Below the pieces are notes generated by a model, which was not told the origin of the DNA, did no database searches, and was given only the letters and a program-made list of their open reading frames with translations. A stretch of DNA of 64,000 nucleotides, from NCBI RefSeq assembly GCF_014203325.1, contig NZ_JACHIV010000001.1, positions 4,527,501-4,591,500 of the forward strand. The letters are read 5' to 3'. The translations under genes and the position numbers were made by a program. Below are positions 24,738-36,500 of this stretch, one piece after another (positions within the stretch are counted from its first letter, which is position 1; each line of letters starts with the position of its first letter). The stretch comes from Saccharopolyspora gloriosae. Lineage in GTDB: Bacteria > Actinomycetota > Actinomycetes > Mycobacteriales > Pseudonocardiaceae.

Positions 24738-25733
24738 ATGACCGCGCTGACAACGGTCCCCGATGGCCGGCCCGCCCGCGGCGGCCACGACTCCGACGCA
24801 CCGATGATCGAGGCGATCGGAGTCGGCAAGTCCTTCGGTTCGGTACCCGCGCTGGAGTCGGTGACTCTGGCCGTGCCGAAGGGTTCCGTGCTCGGCTTGC
24901 TCGGGCACAACGGTGCGGGCAAGACGACGCTGGTGAACATCCTGACCGCCATGGTGCCGGCCACGTCCGGCGTGGCGCGGGTGGCGGGGTTCGACGTCTC
25001 GGCCCAGCCCAAGGAGGTGCGCAAGCGCATCGGCCTCACCGGGCAGTTCGCCTCCGTCGACGAGGAGATGACCGGCCGGGACAACCTGATCATGCTGGCC
25101 AGGTTGCTCGGCGCCGACGGGAGCCGGGCCCGCAAGCGAGCGGGTGAGCTGCTGGAGGCGTTCGACCTCACCGGGTCCGCGCACCGGCGGGCGCGCACCT
25201 ACTCGGGCGGTATGCGGCGGCGGCTGGACCTGGCGGCCTGCCTCGTCGGAAACCCCGAAGTGATCTTCTTGGACGAGCCGACGACCGGGCTGGACCCGTC
25301 GAGCCGGATCGCCATGTGGAGCATCGTGGAACGCCTCGTCGACGAGGGCACCACGGTGCTGCTGACCACCCAGTACCTCGACGAGGCCGACCGGCTGGCC
25401 GACACGATCACCGTGCTCTCGGCCGGGAACGTCGTGGCGTCCGGTTCGGCCGCGGAGCTCAAGGCCCAGGTCGGGCAGCGCACGGTGACGGTGGTGGTGG
25501 AGCCCGGCACCGACCCGGAAGCCGGGTGCGCGGCGCTGCGCCGGGCCGGGATGCAACCGTCGGTCGGCAAGGACGGCACCGCGATCGTCACGCCGATCGA
25601 GGCGTCGCGGGACACGGCCACGGTGATCCGCGTGCTCGACGACGCGGGGATCGAAGCCGCCGAACTCGCCTTCGGCGAACCGACGCTCGACGACGTGTAC
25701 CTCGCGCTCGCCCGCCACTCGAAGCGTTCCTGA
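24738..25733 (+). CDS. ABC transporter ATPase, DrrA-type antibiotic exporter
   Basis: This 331-residue ATPase subunit has Walker A GHNGAGKTT at 56-64, the signature YSGGMRRRLDLA near 155, Walker B VIFLDEPTTGLDP near 175 and the H-loop region TTQYLDEADRLAD. ATG at 24738 is preferred: the family homology begins shortly after, and the upstream frame is low-complexity. The length and the C-terminal ~100-residue extension match the DrrA/daunorubicin-resistance family, which drives export of glycosylated antibiotics. It is followed 48 bp later by its membrane partner. It probably exports the product of the neighbouring sugar/polyketide genes and gives self-resistance (inference). Confidence 0.93.
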   Translation: MTALTTVPDGRPARGGHDSDAPMIEAIGVGKSFGSVPALESVTLAVPKGSVLGLLGHNGAGKTTLVNILTAMVPATSGVARVAGFDVSAQPKEVRKRIGLTGQFASVDEEMTGRDNLIMLARLLGADGSRARKRAGELLEAFDLTGSAHRRARTYSGGMRRRLDLAACLVGNPEVIFLDEPTTGLDPSSRIAMWSIVERLVDEGTTVLLTTQYLDEADRLADTITVLSAGNVVASGSAAELKAQVGQRTVTVVVEPGTDPEAGCAALRRAGMQPSVGKDGTAIVTPIEASRDTATVIRVLDDAGIEAAELAFGEPTLDDVYLALARHSKRS

Positions 25734-25781
25734 GCCCGTCCCGCGCGCCTCCTCGAACTCACCGACCACAGTGGAGCGAGC

Positions 25782-26612
25782 ATGACCACCACGTTGCCGT
25801 TGAACACGGGCAGCACGAACCTGGCGCCGCGCTGGAACGGGAGTTCCGCGGTGACGCAGATCGTCGTGCTCACCGCCCGATCGCTGCGCTCGTTCATCAC
25901 CGACCCCGGCCTCGTGCTGGTCGGGTTGATCCAGCCGGTGATGACGCTGTTCGTGTTCACCCAGATCTTCACCAACTTCGCGCTCGCCGCGGACCTGCCC
26001 GCGGGCACCGAGTACCTGGACTTCCTGATGCCGGCCGTGCTGGTGAACCACGTCGTGCAGACCTCATCGCAGACCGGCATCGGCCTGGTGGAGGACCTGC
26101 GCAACGGCATCGTCGCGCGGCTGCGCTCGCTGCCGATCATGCCGAGCTCGCTGCTGCTGGCGCGCAGCACCTCGGACCTGGTGCGCAGCGCGTTGCAGGT
26201 GCTGCTGATCCTGGTGCTGGCCGTGACCGTGCTGGGCTACTCGCCGCAGGGCGGCATCGCCGGGATGGTGCTGTCCTCGCTGCTCACGCTGGGCGTGGGC
26301 AGCGCGCTGAGCTGGGCGTTCCTCGCGATGGGCGCGTGCCTGCGGCGCACCGAGCCGATGCAGAACATCAGCATCCTGGTGATGGTGCCGCTGATGTTCA
26401 TCTCCAGCGCGTTCGTGCCGATCGCGGAACTGCCCGACTGGCTGGAGTTCATCGCGCGCATCAACCCGCTCACCTACGCCGTGGACGCCTCCCGCGCGGT
26501 CGCGCTCGGCTTGGACGGCACCCACCTCGTCGGCCCGTCGTTGCTGGTGAGCGCCCTGGTGGCGTTGGTGAGCGCGGTGGTCGCCGTCCGCGGCTTCCGC
26601 CGCCCGCTGTAA
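25782..26612 (+). CDS. ABC-2 type permease, DrrB-like
   Basis: This is a 276-residue inner-membrane protein with six hydrophobic spans. The ABC-2 permease features include VGLIQPVMTLFVFTQIF in the first span, the cytoplasmic LRNGIVARLRSLPI loop that contacts the ATPase, and FISSAFVPIAELPDWL followed by INPLTYAVDASRA near the end. ATG at 25782 follows GGAGCGAGC. It forms the pore for the DrrA-like ATPase encoded just upstream and is followed by a very strong terminator. Confidence 0.93.
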   Translation: MTTTLPLNTGSTNLAPRWNGSSAVTQIVVLTARSLRSFITDPGLVLVGLIQPVMTLFVFTQIFTNFALAADLPAGTEYLDFLMPAVLVNHVVQTSSQTGIGLVEDLRNGIVARLRSLPIMPSSLLLARSTSDLVRSALQVLLILVLAVTVLGYSPQGGIAGMVLSSLLTLGVGSALSWAFLAMGACLRRTEPMQNISILVMVPLMFISSAFVPIAELPDWLEFIARINPLTYAVDASRAVALGLDGTHLVGPSLLVSALVALVSAVVAVRGFRRPL

Positions 26613-26628
26613 CCTCGTCCCCCGTTCG

Positions 26629-26660
26629 AAGGCCTGCCGCGTTCTCGCGCGGCAGGCCTT
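26629..26660 (+). terminator. Strong intrinsic-type terminator after the ABC exporter operon
   Basis: AAGGCCTGCCGCG and CGCGGCAGGCCTT form a perfect 13-bp stem with a 6-nt loop, 16 bp after the permease stop. A TCGTCGTCGT tail follows. The rest of the gap to 26992 shows only low-complexity sequence plus a ribosome site just before the next gene. Confidence 0.85.
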
Positions 26661-26992
26661 TCGTCGTCGTTGGAGGCGTTTTCGCCGCTGCGACGGGACG
26701 TCGCGGATCGAGCCGGGACACTCCGCCGTGTTCCACCGGCAGTTCTTCCGCCGTCTCCGCCTGCAGTGCGGATCGTCCGGATGCTCGCGGCGGTGCAGGA
26801 CGTCGCCCGCGCACCTCGGCCGGGCGAGTTCGCGCGCGGCCCACCATCGGACATCATCTTTCGTCGGAGGGAGCCACGCTCGTCCGGGCACTTCACCCTG
26901 ATGTACGACGACCAAAGACGGCAGGGGTTTCGCCGGGTTCGCGGTAGTTTCGGCGCACAGGGACTTTTCAGGGCCACGCCAAGGGGAAGCAG

Positions 26993-27427
26993 ATGCCCGA
27001 GACCGCCTCACCCGCGGCGATCCCGACGCCGGTGAAGATCGCCAGGGTCGTCCTCCTGATCCAGGGCGCGTTGATCGCGCTCGGGTCCGTAGTCCTCGTC
27101 GTCGACGCGGTTTCGGCCTGGGAGCACGGGCAGGACGTCGGCTTCCTCGACTACCTCGTGCTGATCCTCAGTCCGGCGCAGGCCCTCGCGCTGCTGTGGT
27201 GCGGGGTGCGGATCAGGAGCAGCACGGCGCGCACGCTCGCCGTGGTGGTGCAGTCGATCGCACTGGTCGCCGTGCTGCTGGCGCTGGTCACCACGGGCGC
27301 TCTCGCGCTGATCGGCATCGTGGTGCCCGCGTGCGTGATCATGCTGCTGACCCGGCCCGACGTCCGGGAGTGGTACGAGGCGGAAACCCCTGGCCGGTTC
27401 CCCGAACAGCGGGGCCACCTGTCCTGA
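26993..27427 (+). CDS. Small four-span membrane protein, unknown function
   Basis: This is a 144-residue protein with about four hydrophobic spans (residues ~17-37, 48-68, 78-100 and 102-120) and a hydrophilic tail (RPDVREWYEAETPGRF). ATG at 26993 has AAGGGGAAG upstream. No family was recognised beyond generic actinobacterial membrane proteins. It stands alone between the exporter terminator and the 3' end of the third polyketide synthase gene, which is convergent. Confidence 0.7.
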   Translation: MPETASPAAIPTPVKIARVVLLIQGALIALGSVVLVVDAVSAWEHGQDVGFLDYLVLILSPAQALALLWCGVRIRSSTARTLAVVVQSIALVAVLLALVTTGALALIGIVVPACVIMLLTRPDVREWYEAETPGRFPEQRGHLS

Positions 27428-27535
27428 ACCTCGCTTTTCCGCTGGTGGAGCGGGAATCCGCCGCCGAGTCGCGCTCATCGTCCACGATGGACTGATCATG
27501 TCGAGTGATATCACTGATCATCGGCAGGGGCGGGC

Positions 27536-27574
27536 GGTACCCGGAACGGCGGGGCACTCGCCGCTCCGGGTACC
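27536..27574 (-). terminator. Terminator hairpin after the four-module PKS gene
   Basis: GGTACCCGG and CCGGGTACC pair perfectly, with a further CGGCG/CGCCG stem inside and a 7-nt loop. It lies 5 bp beyond the stop of the PKS gene on the minus strand. Next to it, at 27504-27515, is a perfect AGTGATATCACT palindrome. Confidence 0.75.
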
Positions 27575-27579
27575 GGTCT

Positions 27580-30500
27580 TCACGACAGGCCGAGCTCGTT
27601 GTCGAGCATGTCGAACATGTCGTCGTCGGTGGCCTCCTCGAAGCTGAACTCCGCCTCGGCGTCCTGCCCGGTGCGCAGCGCGGTCCACTTGGTGCGCAGC
27701 ACTTCGAGGCGACCCGTGACCTGGTCGTGCAGCTCCGCGTCGACCTCCATGCCCTCGAACGACCGCTGCAACCGGTCCAGCTCGGCCAGCAGCGCGGCCG
27801 GGCCGTCCTGCTCCGGCACCAGTTCGCCGAGCAGGTGCTCGACGAGCTCCGCCGGAGTCGGGTAGTCGAACAGCAGCGTCGCCGGGAGCCGCAGGCCGGT
27901 GGCCGTGCCCATCCGGTTGCGGTACTCGACGGCGGTCAGCGAGTCGAAGCCGAGGCCCTTGAACTCGCTGTCCGCGTTGATGCCGCCGGTGTCGGCGTGG
28001 CCGAGCACCTGGGCCGCCTGGCCGCGCACCACCTCCAGCAGGGTGTCGCGGCGTTGCGGCCCGGACTGCTCGGCGAGCCGGGTCGCGAGGTCTCCCCCGC
28101 CGGCCGCCGCGGACACCCGGCGAGCGGGAGTCCGCACGAGTCCGCGCAGCAGCGGCGCGAGCTCGTCCCGCGCGCGCAACGCGGGCAGGTCGAGCCGCAC
28201 CGGTGCCAGCACCGGCTCGTCGGAGGCCAGCGCCGCATCGAACAGGGCGAGGCCGAGTTCTTCGCTCAGCGGCGGCATTCCGGAGCGGGTGATGCGCTCC
28301 GCCTCCTGCTCGGTGAGCTCACCGGCCATGCCGCCGGAGTTCCACGCCCCCCACGCCAGCGACAGCGCGGGCAGGCCGTGCGCCCGGCGGTGCCGGGCCA
28401 GCGCGTCGACGTAGGAGTTCGCCGCCGCGTAGTTGCCCTGGCCCGCGGCGCCGAACAGCCCGGCCACCGAGGAGAACAGCACGAACGCGTCGAGCTCCAG
28501 ACCCGCGGTGGCTTCGTGCAGGTTCCACGCGGCGTCGACCTTGGGCCGCAGCACCGCCGAGACCCGGTCCGCGTCGAGCGAGCCGAGCACGCCGTCGTCG
28601 AGCACTCCCGCCGCGTGCAGCACGGCGCTCAGCGGACGCTCGGCGGGAATCCGGCCGAGCAGGCCGGACAGCGACTCCCGGTCCGCGACGTCGCAGGCGA
28701 CGACGTGGGCTTCGGCGCCGAGTTCGCCCAGTTCCGCCACGAGTTCGGCTGCTCCGGTGGCGTCCGGCCCGCGTCGGCCGGCCAGCAGCAGGTGCCGCGC
28801 TCCGCGTCCGGCGAGGTGGCGGGCGAGCAGGCCGCCCAGCCCTCCGGTGCCACCGGTGATGAGCACCGTGCCCTCGGCGTCCCAGCTGACGGGCTCCGCC
28901 GCGTCCGCCCGCGCCAGGCGCGGCACCCTCGGCTCACCGTCCACGATGGACACGTGCGGTTCGTCGACGGCGAGCGCCCGCAGCAGGGCGTCGGCCGTGA
29001 GCTCACCGGCTCCGAGTTCGAGCAGCCCGAACCGGCCGGGGTGCTCGGTCGCGGCGGTGCGCACCAGCCCGGCCGCGGCGGACGCGGCCAGGTCGCCGTG
29101 CTCGCGGGTGACGAACACCAAGTCGGCGTCGCGGTCGGCCGTCGCCCAGGACTGGGCCAGCCCCAGCACGTGGTGGGTGAGCGCGTGGGCGTCCTGCGGG
29201 TTCTCCCCTCCGTCGAGCGAGCACAACACCGTCGTGGCCGAGTCCGGCACGGACGTGAGGTCCGCGTGCACTTCGGGGACCGCGCCGGTCTGCTTGAACA
29301 GGTCGGCGAGCCCGAACGGGTCGGTGCCGACCAGGACCGGCACCTCGCCGGCCTCACCGGCGGGCGCGGGCGTCCGGTCGAGGCGGAACAGCGCGTCCCG
29401 CCCGATCGCCCGGGTGCCCGCGGGGCTCGCGGAGCGGGTGCGCAGGCCCTCCACGGTGGCGACCGGTGCCCCGGTGGCGTCGGCCACGGCCAGCGCCAAG
29501 GTTTCGGCACCGGTGCGGGTCAACCGCACCCGCAGCGCACTCGCCCCGGCCGCGTGCAGCGACACCCCTTCCCAGGCGAACGGGACCGCCCCGTCCGAAT
29601 CCGAGCCGGTGAGCAGCGCCGCGTGCAGCGCCGAGTCGAGCAGTGCGGGGTGCAGGCCGTAGGCCGCCGCGTCCACGTCGGCGGGCAGCGCCACCTCCGC
29701 GTACGTGGTGTCCCCGGAGCGCCAGGCGGCGCGCAGGCCCTGGAACACCGGGCCGTAGTCGAAGCCGAGGTCGGCGAAGTGCTCGTAGCAGCCCTCGACG
29801 TTGACGGGTTCGGCATCGGCGGGCGGCCAGGCACCGACCTCGGCGGGAGCACCGCCGGTGCCGAGCACGCCGGTGGCGTGCAGCTGCCAGCCGTCCTCGC
29901 CGTCCGGGCGGGAGTGCACGGTCAGCGTGCGCCGCCCGGTGTCGTCCGGGGCCGCCGCCGAGACCTGCACCTGCACGCCGCCGTGCTCGGGCAGCAGCAG
30001 CGGAGCGGCCAAGGTGAGTTCGTCGACCCGGTCGCAGCCCGTCTCGTCCCCGGCCCGCAGCGCCAGTTCCAGCAACGCCGTTCCCGGCACCAGCACCGCG
30101 CCGGACACGGCGTGCTCGGCCAGCCACGGGTGGGTGCGGCGGGAGAGCCTGCTGGTGAACAGGGTCGCGTCGGTGTCGGCGAGTTCGACGGCGGCGCCGA
30201 GCAGCGGGTGCCCGGCCTCGCGCATCCCCGCCGCGCTGACGTCGCCCGCCCGCACCGGCGGGGTGGCGGGCCAGAACTCCTGGCGCTGGAACGGGTACGT
30301 GGGCACGTCGACGCGACGGGCACCGGGGAACACCGCGGGCCAATCGAGCCGGACGCCCCGCACGTGCAGCCGGGCCAGCGCGGTCAGCGCCGCCGACTCC
30401 TCCGGGCGTCCCTTGCGCAGGGACGGGATCAGCTCGGCGTCCTCGGGGACGCTGTCGCGCGCGAGCGCGCTGAGCACCCCGTCCGGCCCGAGTTCGAGGA

Positions 30501-33500
30501 ACGTGCGCACGCCCCGCCCGGTCAGCTCCCGCATCCCGTCGGCGAACCGCACGGCGTGGCGCACGTGCGCCACCCAGTGCTCGGCGTCGGGTTCGGCGAG
30601 TTCCGCCCCTGTCGTCGTGGAGATGATCGGGATCTCCGGCGCGGAGTACGTCACTTCCCGTGCCACGGCGCGGAATTCGTCGAGCATCGGGTCCATCAGC
30701 GGCGAGTGGAACGCGTGCGAGACGCGCAGCGCGGTGACCTTCCGGCCGAGTTCGCGGAAGTGCGCCGCCACCTGCTCCACGGCGTCGGCGGCGCCGGAGA
30801 CGACGACCGCTTCGGGACCGTTCACCGCGGCGATGCCGAGCTCCGCCTCCTTGCCGGTCAGCAGCGGCGCCACCTCGTCCTCGGCGGCCTGCACCGACGT
30901 CATGGCGCCACCGGCGGGCAGCGCCTGCATCAGCCTGCCGCGCGCGGCCACCAGCTTCGCCGCGTCGCCGAGGGTGAGCACCCCGGCCACGTGCGCGGCG
31001 GTGAGCTCGCCGATGGAGTGCCCGGCGAGGTGGTCCGGGCGCACGCCCCAGGACTCGACGAGGCGGTACAGCGCGACCTCGACGGCGAACAGCGCGGGCT
31101 GCGCATAGCCGGTCTGGTCGAGCAGCGCCGCCTCGGCGGTGTCCGGTTCGGCGAACACGAGCTCGCGCAGCGGCCGGTCCAGGTGCTCGTCCAGCGCGGC
31201 GAACGCGGCGTCGAGGGCGGCGGCGAACACCGGGAACCGGGCGTGCAGCTCCCGGCCCATGCCGGCGCGCTGGGCGCCTTGGCCGGTGAACAGCACGCCG
31301 AGACCGCCCCGGGCGACCTGGCCTTCGACCAGCGCGCCGTCCGGCAGCTGCGAGGCGAGCGCGGTCAGCGAGCGCGCGGCGCTCGCCGGGTCCTCGGCGA
31401 GGACCACGGCCCTGCGGTCGAATCCGGTGCGTCCGGCGGCCAGCGAGAACCCGACGTCGGCGAGCGGCGCGGTGCCGCCCTCGATGCGGGCCGCCAGCCG
31501 CGCGGCCTGATCGCGCAGCGCCTCCGGCGTCTTCGCCGACAGCGCCAGCGGCACCACCGCGGCGGGCGTTTCCCGTTGCGGCGCGAGTGCTTCCGGTTCC
31601 TGTTCGAGGATGGTGTGCACGTTGGTGCCGCTGATCCCGAACGAGGACACCGCGGCGCGGCGCACCCGTCCCGTCTCGGGCCAGGCCGCGGGCTCGGACA
31701 GCAGCGCGACCGCACCGGCGGACCAGTCCACTTCGGACGACGGGGTGGCGGAGTGCAGGGTGCGGGGGACGGTGCCGTGGCGCATGGCCTGCACCATCTT
31801 GATGACGCCCGCGACACCGGCGGCGGCCTGCGTGTGACCGAGGTTCGACTTCACCGAACCCAGCAGCAACGGCTCCTCCCGGTCCTGGCCGTAGGTCGCC
31901 AGCAGCGCCTGGGCTTCGATCGGGTCGCCGAGCCTGGTGCCGGTGCCGTGCGCCTCGACCACGTCCACGTCCTGAGTGGACAGACCACCGCTGGCGAGCG
32001 CCTGGCGGATGACCCGCTGCTGCGAGGGGCCGTTCGGCGCCGTCAGGCCGTTCGACGCGCCGTCCTGGTTCACCGCGCTCCCGCGCAGCACGGCGAGGAT
32101 CTCGCGACCCTCGCGCAGCGCGTCGGAGCGCCGCTGCAGCACCAGCATCCCGACGCCCTCGGACCAGCCGACGCCGTCGGCCGAGTCGGAGAACGCCTTG
32201 CAGCGGCCGTCGGCGGCGATGCCGCGCTGGCGGGAGAACTCGACGAACGCCGCCGGGGTCGCCATCACCGTGACGCCACCGGCCACCGCCAGCGAGCACT
32301 CGCCGGAGCGCAGCGCCTGCGCCGCCCAGTGCATCGCCACCAGCGACGACGAGCACGCCGTGTCCACCGTGACCGCCGGCCCCTCGAAACCGAACGTGTA
32401 GGACACCCGGCCGGAGGCGATGCTGCCCGCGCTGCCGTGGCCCTGGTAGCCCTCGTGCTCGGAACCGATCAGCGTGTCGCTGTAGTCGTTGTACATGACC
32501 CCGGCGAACACGCCGGTCTGGCTGCCGCGCAGCGCGGCCGGGTCGATCCCGGCGCGTTCGATGGCCTCCCAGGTGGATTCCAGCAGCAGCCGCTGCTGCG
32601 GGTCGGTGGTCAGGGCCTCGCGGGGGCTCATGCCGAAGAACGCCGGGTCGAACTCCGCCGCGTCGTGCAGGAAACCGCCGCGACGGGTGGTCGAGGTGCC
32701 CGGCGCGTCCGGGTCCGGATCGTAGAGCGCATCCAGGTCCCAACCGCGGTTGTCCGGGAAGCCGGTGATCGCGTCACCGCCCTCGGACACCAGCCGCCAC
32801 AGGTCCTCCGGCGAGGACACCCCACCGGGATACCGGCAGGCCATGCCGACGATCACGATCGGGTCGTCGTCGGCGGCGCGCACGACCTGCTGCGGCACGA
32901 CCGCCGCCGGCAGCTCCCCCACCAGTTCGGCGAGCAGGTGCGCGGACAGCGCCTCGGCCGTCGGGTGGTCGAACACGAGCGTGGCGGGCAGCCGCAGTCC
33001 CGTCTCGGAGTTGAGCCGGTTGCGCAGTTCCACCGCCGTCAGCGAGTCGAAACCGAGGTCCTGGAAAGCGACCTGCGGATCGACCTCGGCGGTGCCGGTG
33101 TGGCCGAGCACCCCGGCCACCTGGCCGCGCACCAGTTCCAGCACGAGCTCGTGGCGCTTCGCGGCGTCCAGCCCCGCCAGCCGCTGCCCGAGGCCGCCGG
33201 TGGCGGCGCGGGAGGCGACGGCGCGGGACGCCGGAGTCCGGACCAGGCCGCGCAGCAGCTCCGGCACCTGGCCCTGGCCGCGCAGCACCGCGAAGTCGAA
33301 CCGCACCGGGAACAGCACCGCCGGCCCGGACGTCGTCGCCGAGTCGAACAGGGCGAGGCCCTGCTCGTGGGTCAGCGGCGGCATCCCGGAACGGGCCAGC
33401 CTGCGCCGGTCCGCGTCGGTGAGGGTGCCGGTCATGCCACCGGACTCCACCCACGGGCCCCACGCCAGCGACGAGCCGGGCAGGCCCGCCGCCCTGCGGT

Positions 33501-36500
33501 GCCGGGCGAGCGCGTCGAGGAAGGCGTTCGCCGTCGCGTAGTTGCTCTGCCCGGCCGCGCCGAAGGTGCCCGCCAGCGAGGAGAACAGCACGAACGCGCT
33601 CACGTCCCCGCACAGCTCGTGCAGGTTCCAGGCCGCGTCGACCTTCGGCCGCAGCACCGCGTCGAAGCGCTCCGGGGTGAGCGAGTCGAGCACGCCGTCG
33701 TCGAGCACGCCGTCGTCGAGCACCCCGGCCGTGTGCACCAGGGATCCGATCTCGTAGCGCGACAGCAGCTCCGCCACCGCGGCCCGGTCGGCGACGTCGC
33801 AGGCCACGACCTGGACGTCGGCACCGAGCGCGGTCAGGTCCTCGACGAGACCGGGGGCTCCGGGCGCGCCGGGTCCGGAGCGGCTGACCAGCAGCAGCTC
33901 GCGCACGTCGTGCACCTCGACCAGGTGCCGCGCGACGGCGCCGCCGAGCCCACCGGTGCCGCCGGTGATCAGGACCCGGCCGGTCCAGCGCACGTCCTGC
34001 TCGGCCGCCGCGGACGCGCGGGCGAGGCGGCCCGCGTAGCGGACCCCGGCGCGCACGACGCGGGGTTCGGCGGACCACTCGGTCGCGGCCGGCAGGGACG
34101 CCGGCTCGTCGTCGACGTCGATCAGGCCGAACGTCGCGGGGCTCTCGACCTGCGCGGCCCGGATGAGACCCCAGGCCGACGCGGCGGCGAGGTCGCGCAC
34201 GTCCTCGTCGTCGCGGGCGACGGCGTGGCGGGTGACGAACACCAGGCGCGAGGAGTGCAGGCGGGAATCCCGCTGCCACTGCCCCACCAGGTCCAGCACC
34301 CGCGTCGCCAGCTCGTGCACCGAGCCCGCGACGTCGTCGAAGCGGCCGCCGATCGGGGCCAGCACGACGTCGGGAACGTCGTCCAGCGAAGCCAGATCCG
34401 GCACCTCGGTCGCCGGGGTACCGGCGGCCCGCAGCTGCGCGGCGAACTCCTCGGACCGCAGCACCACCACCGAATCCGCGGGGGAACCGGCGGGTTCCGC
34501 CTCGGACCAGTCGAGCCGGTAGAGCGAGTCCCGTTCCGCGCGGGCCGCCTGCTCCGGCGACACCGCCCGCAGCAGCAGCGACTCCACCGACACCACCGGC
34601 GCACCGGCCGGGTCGGTGGCCGCGATCGACACCTCGTCCGGCCCGGTGCGGGTGATCCGCACGCGCAGCGCGGTCGCACCGGTGGCGTGCAGCGACAGGC
34701 CCTGCCAGGTGAACGGCAACGCGCCCTCGGACAGCCCGCCGAGCAGCGCCGCGGCCTGCACCCCGGCGTCGAGCAGCGCCGGGTGCAGCCCGAAGCCCGC
34801 GACGTCGGTCTCCGCGGGCAGCTCCACCTCGGCGAACACCTCGTCGCCGGAGCGCCACGCCGCGCGCAGGCCCTGGAACAGCGGGCCGTAGGCGAAGCCC
34901 GCGTCCGCGAGCCGCTCGTAGGTCCCGTCCAGGTCGAGCGCCGGGGCCGCCGGTGGCCACGCCGCGCCGTCGAACTCGGCGGTGCGCGCACCGCTGCCCA
35001 GCACCCCGGCGGCGTGCCGGGTCCAGTCGCGGCCCTCGGCGTCCGGCCGGGAGTAGACCTCCACGCGGCGCCGCCCGGACTCCGCCGGGCCGACCCAGAC
35101 CTGGACGCGTACGGCCTCCTGCTCCGGCAGCACCAGCGGCGCGGCGAGCGTGAGCTCCTCGATGCGGTCGCAGCCCGCCTCGTCCCCGGCGCGCAGCGCC
35201 AGTTCGGCGAAGGCGGTGCCCGGCACGATCACCGCGCCCCGCACCGCGTGCTCGGCCAGCCACGGGTGGGTGCGGGTGGAGATCCTGCTGGTGAACAGGA
35301 ATCCGTCCTCGTCGGCGCGTTCCACCGCCGCGCCCAGCAGCGGGTGCCCGGCGGCGCTCAGGCCCGCGGCCCGCACGTCGCCCGCAGCGCCCGCGGCGGG
35401 CTCGGGCCAGAACCGGCGGTGCTGGAAGGCGTAGGTCGGCAGGTCGACGCGCCGAGCGCCGGGCAGCAGCGCCGCCCAGTCCAGTTCGACGCCGCGCACG
35501 TGCAGCCGGGCCAGCGCGGTCAGCGCCGCCTCGTCCCCGGGGCGGTCCTTGCGGGCCAGCGGGACGGCGACGGCCGCCGCGTCCAGCGAGTTCTGGGCGA
35601 GCGCGGCCAGCGACCCGTCCGGGCCGATGTCCAGGAACGTGGTGGCGCCCAGCCTCGCGAGTTCCCGCACCGCGTCGGCGAACCGCACGGTGTGGCGCAC
35701 GTGGTCCACCCAGTACTCCGGTTCGCGCACCGCTTCGCGCTGCTGCTCCCCCGTCACGGTGGACACGATCGCGATGCTGGCGGGCCCGTAGGTCAGGCTT
35801 TCGGCGACCTCGCGGAACTCGGCGAGCATCGGGTCCATCAGCGGCGAGTGGAAGGCGTGCGAGACGCGCAGCCGCCGCGCCTCGGCGCAGTGCCGCTCCA
35901 CCTCCGCGACGGCTTCCTCGGCACCGGACACGACCACGGACTCGGGTCCGTTGACGGCGGCGATGCCGACGTCCTCGCGACCGTCGACCAGCTCGGCGAC
36001 CTCGGCTTCGGTGGCCCGCAGCGCGCTCATCGCGCCACCCGCGGGCAGCGCCTGCATCAGCCTGCCGCGCGCGGCGACCAGCCGGGCCGCGTCGTCCAGG
36101 GACAGCACGCCGGCGGCGTGCGCGGCGGCGATCTCACCGATGGAGTGGCCGGCCAGGTGACCGGGACGCACGCCCCAGGACTCGACGAGCCGGTACAGCG
36201 CGACCTCGACGGCGAACAGCGCGGGCTGGGCGAATTCGGTGCGGTTGAGCAGGTCCGCGTCCTCGCCCCACATCACCTCGCGCAGCGGCCGGTCCAGGTG
36301 CGCGTCGAGCGCGGCGAGCGCGGCGTCGAGCGCGTCGGCGAACGCGGGGAACCGCTCGTGCAGGTCGCGTCCCATGCCGAGGCGTTGCGAACCCTGCCCG
36401 GCGAACAGGAACGCGAGCCCGCCGGTGCCGGTGCGGCCGTGCGCGGCGGCGGACCCGGTGTCGCCGTCGGCGACGGAGCGCAGCGCCTCCAGCGTCGCGG

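Noticed and set aside
27504-27515. Perfect AGTGATATCACT palindrome as an operator
   Set aside because: It lies between two convergent gene ends with no promoter to control; a 12-bp palindrome alone is weak evidence.
27822-28200. A terminal thioesterase on the four-module PKS
   Set aside because: After the last ACP there are only ~100 acidic, helical residues without the GxSxG motif, fitting a docking domain instead.
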